From assembly GCF_011601275.1 (NCBI RefSeq), contig NZ_JAAOLY010000010.1, positions 186,001 to 250,000 of the forward strand: DNA of 64,000 nt. Direction: 5' to 3'. The notes under the pieces were generated by a model. It searched no databases. It had not been told where the DNA came from and saw only the letters and a program-made list of their open reading frames with translations. The translations under genes and the position numbers were made by a program. Below are positions 1-8,900 of the stretch, one piece after another (position 1 is the stretch's first letter; each line of letters begins with the position of its first letter). This stretch comes from Janthinobacterium lividum. Its GTDB lineage: Bacteria; Pseudomonadota; Gammaproteobacteria; Burkholderiales; Burkholderiaceae_D.

Positions 1-10
1 GAGTCACATC

Positions 11-757
11 ATGGGAATCTCCGTCAATGGCATCGATATCGACGATGCCGACATCGCGCAGGAACTGCCGCATCACGACGGCGCCGGCAACCCTTTGAAG
101 CAGGCCGTGCATGAACTGGTGCTGCGCCGGCTGCTGCTGGAAGAAGCCGAGCGCCTCGGCGTGCAGGGCGGCAGTATTGATGACCGCATCGAAGCGCTGT
201 TCGCGCAGGAAGTGCGCGTGCCGCCCGCCGACGATGCGGCTTGCCGCACCTTCTATGCGCAGCGCCCGCAGCTGTTTAGCAGCGGCGCCCTGGCCGAGGC
301 GCGCCACATCCTGTTCCAGGTGACGCCCGACGCGCCCCTGGAGCTGCTGCGCACGACGGCGCAAGCCGTGCTCGACGCCCTCAAACTGGCGCCCGAGCGC
401 TTCGGCGAACTGGCGGCGCAGTATTCGAACTGCCCGTCGGGCGCCCTGGGCGGCAACCTGGGGCAGCTGTCGCCGGGCCAGAGCGTGCCGGAATTCGACG
501 CGCTGCTGTTCCGCCTGGAAGCGGGCGCGCTGGCCGGCCATTTGCTGGAAACGCGCTTCGGCTACCACATCGTGCAAGTGCTGCGCCGGGTCGAAGGCCA
601 GCCCATCGCCTACGAGGCCGTGCAGGCGCAGATCGCCGACCGCCTGTCGCGCGCCGCGTGGCAGCGGGCCGTGCACCAGTATCTGCATTTGCTGGTGGGG
701 CGCGCCGACATCGGCGGGATCGAGCTCGAAGGCACGGCCAGCCCGCTGGTTCAGTAG
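11..757 (+). CDS. Parvulin-type peptidyl-prolyl isomerase of a nitrate-reductase cluster
   Basis: A 248-residue protein with no signal peptide or membrane segment, so probably cytoplasmic. The parvulin domain covers roughly residues 95-200: it opens with EARHILFQV, contains the family-typical GALGGNLGQLSPGQ and PEFDALLF, and closes with ETRFGYHIVQVLRR. The N-terminal 90 residues resemble the helical chaperone part of SurA/NifM-like proteins. Parvulins catalyse cis-trans isomerisation of proline bonds. The next genes are moaA, narX and narL, and such PPIase genes are commonly found after narGHJI in betaproteobacteria, so I infer help with folding or cofactor loading of the membrane nitrate reductase. 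The nar structural genes would lie left of the window. Its client is not shown by the sequence. Confidence 0.85.
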   Translation: MGISVNGIDIDDADIAQELPHHDGAGNPLKQAVHELVLRRLLLEEAERLGVQGGSIDDRIEALFAQEVRVPPADDAACRTFYAQRPQLFSSGALAEARHILFQVTPDAPLELLRTTAQAVLDALKLAPERFGELAAQYSNCPSGALGGNLGQLSPGQSVPEFDALLFRLEAGALAGHLLETRFGYHIVQVLRRVEGQPIAYEAVQAQIADRLSRAAWQRAVHQYLHLLVGRADIGGIELEGTASPLVQ

Positions 758-765
758 GTAGAAAT

Positions 766-825
766 GCGTAGGCCGAAAGGCGTAGGCCGCTAGGCCTTCT
801 GGGGCACAGCCAGATCGTGCCCCAG
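766..825. other. Direct repeat and perfect hairpin between PPIase and moaA genes
   Basis: GCGTAGGCCG occurs twice (766-775 and 780-789). Just after, CTGGGGCAC (799-807) and GTGCCCCAG (817-825) form a perfect 9-bp stem with a 9-base loop. No T-run follows, so this is a weak candidate for intrinsic termination; it could attenuate transcription or stabilise mRNA between the two genes. Confidence 0.4.
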
Positions 826-859
826 CCTTTACAATCAAGGAAGAAACAGGAGTAGCGTC

Positions 860-1846
860 ATGGGTAGCGTCAAGTTGCAGGACCGTTTTGGCCGTTCGAT
901 CGATTATGTGCGGCTGTCCGTCACCGACCGCTGCGATTTGCGCTGCAGTTACTGCATGCCCAAGGGTTTTCGCGGCTTCGAGGAGCCGAAGGACTGGCTG
1001 ACGTTCGACGAGATCGAGCGCCTGATGGGCATCTTCGTGCGCCTCGGCACGCGCCGCGTGCGCCTGACGGGCGGCGAACCGCTGTTGCGGCGCAATCTGC
1101 CGGAGCTGGCGCAGCGGCTGACGGCATTGCCTGGTTTGCAGGACTTGTCGCTGTCGACCAACGCCACCCAGTTGGGCAAGCACGCCGTGGCCTTGCGCGC
1201 GGCGGGCGTGGACCGCATCAACGTCAGCCTGGACTCTCTCGACCGCGCCTGCATGCAGCAGATCACGGGGCGCGACAGCCTGCAGCCGATACTCGATGGC
1301 CTGATGGCGGGCAAGGCGGCCGGTTTCGACCCGATCAAGATCAATATGGTGGCCATGCGCGGCATCAATGACGGCCAGATCGAGGCCATGGCGGCCTTCT
1401 GTATCGAGCAGCAGTTCATCCTGCGCCTGATCGAAGCCATGCCGATGGGCAGCACGGGCCGCAATGCCAGCTATATGCCGCTCGGTCCCGTGCGCGAGCG
1501 CCTGGCGGCCCGTTTTGGCCTGGTGCCGCAGGCAACAGAGCTCGGTGGCGGGCCGGCGCGCTACATGGCGACAGCCGATGGACGCTCGAGCATCGGCTTC
1601 ATTACACCCATGTCGCAGCATTTTTGCGCCAGTTGCAACCGCGTGCGCCTGTCCGTCGATGGTACGCTGTACCTGTGCCTGGGCCAGGAAGAGAAATTCG
1701 CCCTCGGCCCCATGCTGCGCGGCGGGGCCACGGATATGGAGATCGAGGCGGCGATCCGCGCCGCCATCGAACTGAAGCCGCAGCAGCATGATTTCAATAC
1801 GCAGCCGGACAAGATTATCCGTTTTATGGCGCAGACGGGCGGCTGA
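860..1846 (+). CDS. moaA: GTP 3',8-cyclase MoaA (molybdenum cofactor biosynthesis)
   Basis: Radical-SAM enzyme that converts GTP to 3',8-cyclo-7,8-dihydro-GTP, the first step of molybdopterin synthesis. The SAM-binding [4Fe-4S] motif is visible as CDLRCSYC near residue 24, the GGEPLLR motif follows, and the second cluster is at CASCNRVRLS with a further cysteine in LYLCLG. The C-terminus ends in GG, as expected for MoaA, whose C-terminal glycines take part in catalysis. Length (328 aa) matches the family. AGGAG lies a few bases before the ATG. Position between a nitrate-reductase-type PPIase gene and narX suggests a dedicated copy supplying Mo cofactor for nitrate respiration; other moa genes are not in the window. 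Confidence 0.96.
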   Translation: MGSVKLQDRFGRSIDYVRLSVTDRCDLRCSYCMPKGFRGFEEPKDWLTFDEIERLMGIFVRLGTRRVRLTGGEPLLRRNLPELAQRLTALPGLQDLSLSTNATQLGKHAVALRAAGVDRINVSLDSLDRACMQQITGRDSLQPILDGLMAGKAAGFDPIKINMVAMRGINDGQIEAMAAFCIEQQFILRLIEAMPMGSTGRNASYMPLGPVRERLAARFGLVPQATELGGGPARYMATADGRSSIGFITPMSQHFCASCNRVRLSVDGTLYLCLGQEEKFALGPMLRGGATDMEIEAAIRAAIELKPQQHDFNTQPDKIIRFMAQTGG

Positions 1847-1875
1847 GGCAGTTTGCATTTACATTCAAGGGCGGT

Positions 1876-3777
1876 ATGAAATTCAAGGCGATGTTTTCCT
1901 CCTGGCAGAAGCTGTCGACCAAGATCGTCGGGGCGCTGCTGCTCATGCTGGTGCTGGCCTTGAGCGCCATCGGCTGCACCCTGTTTTTGTCATGGCAGCT
2001 CGAAGGCAGTTCGGCCGCCATCAACGAGACGGGCCGCCTGCGCATGCAGACCTACCGCCTGACCCTGCTGCTTGCCAGCGACGCGCGCGAACAGGCGCGT
2101 CAGCAAGTGCTGCTGATCGACGAAACCCTGGCCAAGATCGGCCACGGCGACCCGCAGCGTCCCTTGTTCCTGCCCCCCAGCATGGCCATCAAGTCCGAAT
2201 TCGAGCGCATCGGCACGGCCTGGCGCGGCGCCTTGCGCCCGGCCGCCCTGGCCGCCGACTCCACCGCGCGCGCGCGCCAGTTCGAGCACGACGCCGATAC
2301 CTTCGTGGGCCAGGTCGATCAACTGGTGCGCCTGATCGAGCACGATAGCGAACAGCGCACTTTCTGGCTGCGCGCCTCGCAGCTGATCCTTGTCGGCATG
2401 GCCGTCATCGGCACGGTCAGCATGATTTACCTGATGTTCATGCTCATCATCGAACCGGTGACGCGGCTGCGCCTGGGCATGCAGCGCATGAAGGAACGCG
2501 ATTTCAGCGTGCGCCTGGCCGTGGAAAGCAATGACGAATTTGGCCAGCTGGCCAGCGGTTTCAACCAGATGGCCGACCGCCTGCAGGCGCTGTACGGCAA
2601 CCTGGAAGAGGGCGTGCGCAGCAAGACGGCCACCCTCGAATACCGCAACCGCGAATTGGCGCTGCTGTACGAAAGCGCCGCTTTTTTGCAGCGCCCGCAG
2701 CCTTTGGCCGACATCTGCGGCGGCTTCATGCAGCGCATCGTCGATTATTTCGAGGCGGACGGCTCCACCGTGCGCGTGCTCGACGCCGAGCGGGGCAACC
2801 TGCACATGGTCGTGCATACGGGCCTGTCCGAGGAACTGGTGGCGTCGGAACACTGCCTGAAGGTGGGCGACTGCCTGTGCGGCACGGCCGTCGAGATGAA
2901 GGTGGCGAAGGTGCACGACATGCGCCGCATCGACAAGGCGCACGAGCTGCGCTGCCACCGCGAGGGCTTTGCCACGGTATCCGTCTTCCATATCCATGCG
3001 CACGAGCAGCACCTGGGCTTTTTCAACCTGCATTTCCGCCATGCGCGCGTGTTTTCCGCGCGCGAGCTGGCCTTGCTGGAAACCCTGGGCCAGTTGCTGG
3101 GCATCGCGCTGGAAAACCTGCGCCTGGCCGCGCGCGAACGCGAAATGGCCATTTCCGAAGAGCGCAACCTGGTGGCGCAGGGCCTGCACGACAGCATCGC
3201 GCAAAGCCTCAATTTCCTCAACCTGCAAGTACAGATGCTCGACGACTCCGTGCGCAACGCCCGTTTCGACGAGGTGGCGGGCATCGTGCCGGCCCTGCAC
3301 GCGGGCGTGAAGGAAAGCTACGAGGACGTGCGCGAACTGCTGGCCAACTTCCGCAGCCGCCTGATGGAGGACGATCTGATCGGCTCCCTGCGCGCGGCCG
3401 TGGACAAATTCCGCCGCCAGACGGGCATCGACGCCGAACTGCTGGCCGATGTGGACGGCGCGCCATTCCCCCGCGAGCAGCAATTGCAGCTATTATTCAT
3501 CGTGCAGGAAGCGCTGTCGAACATCCGCAAGCACGCCCAGGCCAGCCACGTCGAAGTGCGCCTCGCCGATCATCAGGACTTTACCTTGACGATCAGCGAT
3601 AATGGCGTCGGCTTCGACGCTGCCGCCGTGCTGGAAAAGGGCGACAGCCATGTCGGCATCCACATCATGCGCGAGCGCGCGCAGCGCATCGACGCCACGT
3701 TCGACGTGCATGCCTGCCAGGGCGGCGGCACCACGGTCGAACTGCATCTGTCGCGCGAGCAGCGCCGCGCCGCCTGA
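1876..3777 (+). CDS. narX: Nitrate/nitrite sensor histidine kinase NarX
   Basis: A 633-residue membrane kinase. Order: TM1 (about 15-37); periplasmic sensor with the nitrate-binding P-box INETGRLRMQTYRL near residue 50; TM2 (about 168-190); HAMP linker; GAF-like domain (about 270-400) with several cysteines as in NarX cysteine clusters; HisKA_3 dimerisation domain with phospho-acceptor His438 in QGLHDSIAQSLNFLNLQ; and HATPase with VQEALSNIRKHA and DNGVGFD. This is the NarX/NarQ type rather than the classical HisKA type. It starts 29 bp after moaA and is followed 22 bp later by its response regulator, so the three are probably cotranscribed. It should phosphorylate NarL when nitrate is bound. 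Confidence 0.95.
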   Translation: MKFKAMFSSWQKLSTKIVGALLLMLVLALSAIGCTLFLSWQLEGSSAAINETGRLRMQTYRLTLLLASDAREQARQQVLLIDETLAKIGHGDPQRPLFLPPSMAIKSEFERIGTAWRGALRPAALAADSTARARQFEHDADTFVGQVDQLVRLIEHDSEQRTFWLRASQLILVGMAVIGTVSMIYLMFMLIIEPVTRLRLGMQRMKERDFSVRLAVESNDEFGQLASGFNQMADRLQALYGNLEEGVRSKTATLEYRNRELALLYESAAFLQRPQPLADICGGFMQRIVDYFEADGSTVRVLDAERGNLHMVVHTGLSEELVASEHCLKVGDCLCGTAVEMKVAKVHDMRRIDKAHELRCHREGFATVSVFHIHAHEQHLGFFNLHFRHARVFSARELALLETLGQLLGIALENLRLAAREREMAISEERNLVAQGLHDSIAQSLNFLNLQVQMLDDSVRNARFDEVAGIVPALHAGVKESYEDVRELLANFRSRLMEDDLIGSLRAAVDKFRRQTGIDAELLADVDGAPFPREQQLQLLFIVQEALSNIRKHAQASHVEVRLADHQDFTLTISDNGVGFDAAAVLEKGDSHVGIHIMRERAQRIDATFDVHACQGGGTTVELHLSREQRRAA

Positions 3778-3799
3778 GTAACTACCTGAAAGTAAAAAA

Positions 3800-4462
3800 A
3801 TGGAGACACCCGATAAACCGATCACCGTCATGCTGGTCGACGACCACGCGCTGTTCCGCAGCGGCATACGCTCGCTGCTGCAGCGGCATACGGAGTTTTC
3901 CGTCGTGGGCGAGGCGGCCGATGGCGTGGAAGGCATCAAGCGCGCCATCCAGCTGCAGCCCGACGTGGTGCTGCTGGACTTGAACATGGCCGGCATGTCC
4001 GGCGTGGAAGCGCTGCAGCTGATGCAGCACGACTGCCCCGATACGGCCATCGTCATGCTGACCGTGTCGGAAGACGCGGAAGACCTGGCCACGGCCCTGC
4101 GTGCGGGCGCCTGCGGTTACCTGATCAAGAACATCGACGCCGACTATCTGGTGCGCGCCATCCGCCGCGCGGCCGCCGGCGAAGTCGTCATCGCCGAAGC
4201 CATGACGGGCAAGCTGGTGGCGCAGCTGCAGGCGGGCACGCGGCGCGAGGAACCCGTGTCGGAACTGGACAAGCTCACGCCGCGTGAAAAGCAAATCATC
4301 GATTGCCTGTCGCGCGGCGAGAGCAACAAGGGCATCGCGCGCACCCTGGACCTGGCTGAAAGCACGGTCAAGATCCACGTGCAGAACGTGCTGAAAAAAC
4401 TCAATCTCACCAGCCGCGTGCAGGCGGCCGTGTACGCGGTCGAGCACCGGCAGGGCAAGTAG
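3800..4462 (+). CDS. narL: Nitrate response regulator NarL
   Basis: A 220-residue NarL/FixJ-type regulator. The receiver domain (1-125) has the acidic pair in MLVDDHALF and phospho-acceptor Asp60 in VVLLDLNMAGMSG. A LuxR-type helix-turn-helix (about 153-215) contains LTPREKQIIDCLSRGESNKG and STVKIHVQNVLKKL. It lies directly after narX and is its cognate partner. In enterobacteria NarL activates narG and represses alternative respiration under nitrate; the same role is inferred here. Confidence 0.95.
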   Translation: METPDKPITVMLVDDHALFRSGIRSLLQRHTEFSVVGEAADGVEGIKRAIQLQPDVVLLDLNMAGMSGVEALQLMQHDCPDTAIVMLTVSEDAEDLATALRAGACGYLIKNIDADYLVRAIRRAAAGEVVIAEAMTGKLVAQLQAGTRREEPVSELDKLTPREKQIIDCLSRGESNKGIARTLDLAESTVKIHVQNVLKKLNLTSRVQAAVYAVEHRQGK

Positions 4463-4555
4463 CCGCCGTTATCCCCGGTCTAGTCCTTTTTGCCGATGGC
4501 CGTCGCTGCGCTTTTAAAGTAGTATATTGAATATATCTTTAATAGCGAGTTCATC

Positions 4556-5767
4556 ATGGCCATTACTCCCATCAGCGAACCATCCGCCCGCCGCGCCGCA
4601 TCGGGCGCGGCGCCCTGGCAAGCCGGCCACGCCGTCTGGCAACTGGGTTTCCGCCCGTTCTATTTGCTGGCGGCCGTGTTTGCGGCCATCGGCATTCCCC
4701 TGTGGCTGGCCAGTTATGCGGGCTGGCTGACGGGCGGCCTGCAGGTGGGTCTGGGCTGGCACATGCACGAAATGGTGTTCGGTTTCGCGCTGGCCGTCGT
4801 CGTCGGTTTCCTCTACACGGCGGGGCGCAACTGGACGGGCTTGCCCACGCCGCACGGCGCCCAGCTGATGGCGCTCGTGGGGCTGTGGCTGGCGGGCCGC
4901 GTGGCCATGCTGTGCGGCCCCGGCCTCGTGGTGGCGCTGGTCGACTGGCTGTTCCTGCCGCTGGCCGCCTGGCCTTTGTACCAGGTGCTGCGCCGCTCGG
5001 GCAATACGCGCAACCTGTTCCTCGTCGGCTTGCTGGCCTTGCTGGCGCTGGCCAATGGCCTGTTCCACGCGGCAGTGCTGGGCTGGCTGCCGCTGTCGCT
5101 GTTCCTGCCCGTGCAGGCGGCCATCTTCATCATCGTGCTGATCGAATCGGTGATCGGCGCGCGCGTGATCCCCATGTTTACCCGCAATGGCGCGCCGGGC
5201 AGCTCGCCCGTGGCCAGTCCGAAGCGCGCGCTGGCGGCAGTGGCCTGCATGGCGGCCGCCGCAGTCGCGTGGCTGGCCGGTGCGCCGGCCTGGCTGATGG
5301 CGCCGCTGGCCTTCTGTGCCGCCGGCGTGTCGCTGGCCAACCTGCTGGCATGGCAGCCCCAGCGCACGGTGCGCGTGCCGCTGCTGTGGATCTTGCACCT
5401 GTCGTATGCGTGGATAGGCATCGGCTTCGCGCTGCTTGCGCTGGCCAGCCTGGGTTTGCTGCCGGCCAGCGCCGCCTTGCACGCGCTGACGGTGGGCTCG
5501 ATGGCTGGCCTGATCATCGGCATGATGACGCGCACCACCCTGGGCCACACGGGCCGTGCGCTCAAGGGCGGCAGGGCGGAAGCGGCGATGTACTGGCTGA
5601 TCCAGCTGGGCGCGCTGGCGCGCCTGCTGGCCGCCGTCGGCCCCGCCGCGCTGTCCATGCCGCTGCTGCTGGCGGCGGGCGTCTGCTGGTCGCTGGCCTT
5701 TGGCCTGTATGCGTGCGTGTATGCGCCCTACCTGTGGCGCGCCAGGGTGGATGGCCGCGAAGGCTAG
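4556..5767 (+). CDS. NnrS family heme-copper membrane protein
   Basis: A 403-residue polytopic protein with about 12 hydrophobic segments spread over the whole length. Family features visible are PFYLLAAVFAA near residue 40, GWHMHEMVFGFA, ARVIPMFTRNGAPG, and HALTVGSMAGLIIGMMTRTTLGHTGR near the C-terminus, with the conserved histidines expected to ligate heme/copper. NnrS proteins protect against nitric oxide and nitrosative stress formed in nitrate respiration. Position directly after narXL agrees with that. A 93-bp AT-richer gap separates it from narL, so it may have its own promoter; I did not find a convincing FNR/Dnr box there. Confidence 0.93.
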   Translation: MAITPISEPSARRAASGAAPWQAGHAVWQLGFRPFYLLAAVFAAIGIPLWLASYAGWLTGGLQVGLGWHMHEMVFGFALAVVVGFLYTAGRNWTGLPTPHGAQLMALVGLWLAGRVAMLCGPGLVVALVDWLFLPLAAWPLYQVLRRSGNTRNLFLVGLLALLALANGLFHAAVLGWLPLSLFLPVQAAIFIIVLIESVIGARVIPMFTRNGAPGSSPVASPKRALAAVACMAAAAVAWLAGAPAWLMAPLAFCAAGVSLANLLAWQPQRTVRVPLLWILHLSYAWIGIGFALLALASLGLLPASAALHALTVGSMAGLIIGMMTRTTLGHTGRALKGGRAEAAMYWLIQLGALARLLAAVGPAALSMPLLLAAGVCWSLAFGLYACVYAPYLWRARVDGREG

Positions 5768-5774
5768 GCTGGTA

Positions 5775-5900
5775 TCAGGAAGGGCGCCAGGCCAGCAGTT
5801 CCCTGATTTCCGGCGCCCAGTAGGACAGCGATTCGCCCACGACGAATAGCAGCATGCCCAGCATGAAGGCTCTCAACAGCAAATCTCTGCACCAGATCAT
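5775..5900 (-). CDS. Short membrane peptide (41 aa), last gene of the phosphorelay cluster
   Basis: An unrecognised 41-codon reading frame starting 16 bp after the stop of the hybrid kinase. The ATG at 5900 is preceded by GGGAGA at the normal Shine-Dalgarno distance, which is the main support for translation. The peptide begins MIWCRDLLLRAFMLGMLLF, giving one hydrophobic helix of about 20 residues, followed by an amphipathic acidic and tryptophan-containing tail (ESLSYWAPEIRELLAW). Such peptides can modulate membrane kinases, but no function can be assigned from the sequence. It ends 7 bp from the stop of the convergent nnrS-type gene. Confidence 0.6.
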   Translation of the reverse strand: MIWCRDLLLRAFMLGMLLFVVGESLSYWAPEIRELLAWRPS

Positions 5901-5916
5901 GGCGTCTCCCGAAAGT

Positions 5917-8900
5917 TCATGTTGACAGGTTTGGCATTGGCACGGGCGTCTGTGCCGTGAATACGGCGACGGCCTCGATGGCGTGCGCCAGCGCCTGTTC
6001 CAGGGCATCGAGCGCGGCTGAGGCATCGTCGCCCGCATGCAGCAGCTGTTCGGCTTGCTGGGCCGCATGCAGGGTGGCGGGCAGGGCCAGGCTGCCGGCC
6101 ACGCCGGCCAACTGGTGCGCCAGCGCGGCGGCGTCGCCCCGTGCATTGGCCGCCAGCAGCGCGCGCATGGCGTCCACCGTGTCGCGGTAGGTGCTGCCGA
6201 AGTGCGACAGGTGCTGGCGGTAGGGCGTTTCATCGAGCCACTGCGCCATGCCTTGCGCCAGGTCGATCGCGGGCGCCGCGCCGTTCGGAGGCGCGGGCAT
6301 CGCCATTTCGGCCACGGCCGGCAGCCCGTGCGCATGGCGCCGGTGCGCGCGCGCGATCAGGGCGATGGTCTCCGGCACGTCGAACGGCTTGCTGATGAAA
6401 TGGTTCACGCCCGCTTCGATAGCCGCCGCGCGCTGTGTCTGGAACGCCCCGGCCGTCAGCGCCACCACGGGCAAGTCCTGGAACTGCGGCAGCTGGCGCA
6501 GCGCGCGCGTCGCCTGCAAGCCATCCATGACGGGCATCTGCACATCCATCAGCACGATGTCGACGTCGGTCGGGTGGGCCTGCAGCCAGTCCAGCGCCTG
6601 CTGGCCGTCGCAGGCGAACGAGGGCAAGGCGCCCTGGTCGCACAGGATATGGTTGACCACGTCGCGGTTGATGTCGCTGTCGTCGACCACCAGCACGCGC
6701 ACGCCGGCCAGCACGCGCTCACCCGGCGCTGCGTGGCGAGAGCCCAGGCCGGCCGCTTCGGCGCGCCGCTGGCGCGCTTCCATCGTCGCGTTGTACAGGC
6801 TGGAAGCCGTCACCGGTTCGTTGAGGATGGCGTCGGCCGGATTGGCCGTGTCCGTATGGCGGCGCGCGGGCGCTGCCGCCGGCGCGCCGCTGGCCGCCAG
6901 GATGACGATGGGGCAATCCTGCGGCGGCAGGTGCTCGCGCAGCGCGCGCGCCGTGGTCTCCCCGTCCATGTCCGGCATGCGCGCGGCCAGCACGATGACG
7001 CCGGGCCGCGCATCCTCGGCGCAGGCCAGCGCATGCTCGAAGGCCGCCTGGCCGCCGGACACGGCATGCACGCTCCAGCCCAGGCCTTGCGCCACGGCGG
7101 CCACGGCGCCGCGCGTGTCGGCCTTGCCATCGGCCAGCAAGACGCGCAAGCCCTGCATGTCGGGCGAGGACGGGGCGCTGGCGGGCAGCAACTGCAGCGG
7201 CACCGTGAAACTGAATGCGCTGCCCTGGCCCAGGCCGCTTGTCAGGCGCAAGGAGCCGCCCATCAGGCGTACCAGCTGGCGGCAGATGGTCAGGCCCAGG
7301 CCCGTGCCGCCGAAGCGGCGCGTGGTGGAGGTGTCGGCCTGGGCGAAGGCGGAAAAGATCGCTTCCTGCACTTCGGGGGCGATGCCGATGCCCGTGTCGC
7401 GCACGCAAAAGCACAACACGGCGGCGTCGCCGTCGCGGCTTTCCAGTGTGCTCGTCAGCTCGACCGTGCCTTGCGCGGTGAACTTGATGGCATTGCTGGT
7501 CAGGTTGACCAGTACCTGTTCCAGGCGCAGCGCGTCGCCCATCACGTGGTCGACGCCATCGGGCAGCGGCCCGATGCGCACCGCAATCGGCTTGTCATGC
7601 GCGGCCACGCCCATGCTCGCGGCGATTTTCTCGATCACGTCGGACAGGCGGAACGGCGCCTGCTCGATGGTCATGTGGCCCGCCTCGATTTTCGATACGT
7701 CCAGCACGTCGTTGATGATGCCCAGCAGGGACTGGCCGGCGGCGCGGATCTTGCGCGCCATCTGCAGCGCTTCGCCATCGAGGCCGTTCCGTTCCAGCAG
7801 CCAGGCCATGCCGAGGATGGCGTTGAGCGGGGAGCGGATTTCATGGCTCATGTTGGCGAGGAATTCCGCCTTGCTGCGGTTGGCCGCTTCGGCCGCGTCG
7901 CGCGCCAGCAGCATGGCTTCCTCGGCCTGCTTTTGCGCGGAGATATCCTGGGCAAAGATGAGGGTGGCCGATCCATCCTTGAGCATGACGCGCGTGGTGG
8001 TCTTGAACATGGGCACGGGCAGGCCCTGCTTGCCCAGGCCGACGGCCTCGAATACCTGTTCGCTGGGCGAGTCCGCCTCGATCAGCGCTTCATTGGCTGC
8101 CAGCGCCGCCAGCGATGGTTCGAAAATCATGGCGGACCAGGGCAGGCCGTTCAGATTGTCTTCCATCGTGTAGCCGTGCAGCTTGCGGTAGCGGGGGTTC
8201 GAATAGATGAAGCGGCCGTGGCGCAGGATGGCGATGGCCACGGGCGCATCTTCGATCAGGGTGCGAAAGCGCGTTTCACTGTCGGACACGGCTTGCATGG
8301 CCTGGCGCTCCCTTTCCTGTTCCGCATGCCAGGCGGCCTGCTGCCGGCGCCGCCGCTGGCTCCAGAACAGCAGGCTGGCCGTGGCCAGCGCCAGCATGGC
8401 AAAGGAGAGGATGTAGCCGAGCGCCTGGCGCCGCAGCGGAGCGGCGATGGCCGCTTCTTCGCGGCTCAGGCCAATGATCAGGGAGCGGTCCATGTGCAGC
8501 ACGGCGGGGGCGATGGTCGCCATGGCCATGACGCGGGGGGCGGCGCCGGCAATCTCGACGCCGTTGAGGACACCAGCCTGGTAGCGGCTGTCGCGAAAGC
8601 GCCGCAGGAAGCTGCCGGGGACGTCCATGTTGCCGCCATTGGCAATCCTGGCCGGATAGTTGAGGAATTGCCGGCCATCGCCATGCAGCACCACGGCCCA
8701 GACGTCGGGGGCGTACATGGCGGTGCGGAACTTGGCCGTAAAGTATTCGGGGGCGAAGGTGGCCACCACCACACCGGCAAAGCGTCCCTGTTGATCCTGC
8801 ACCATGCGCGACGCCGTGATGACCAGGTCGCCCTTGAAGGAATGGAAGGGCGCCGAAATGTACAGCATGCGCGCATCGGGGGCGTCGCGCGCCGTCTGGA

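Noticed and set aside
4514-4555. Possible FNR/Dnr box (TTGAATATATCTTTAA) before the nnrS-type gene
   Set aside because: The left half fits TTGA but the right half departs too far from ATCAA to call.
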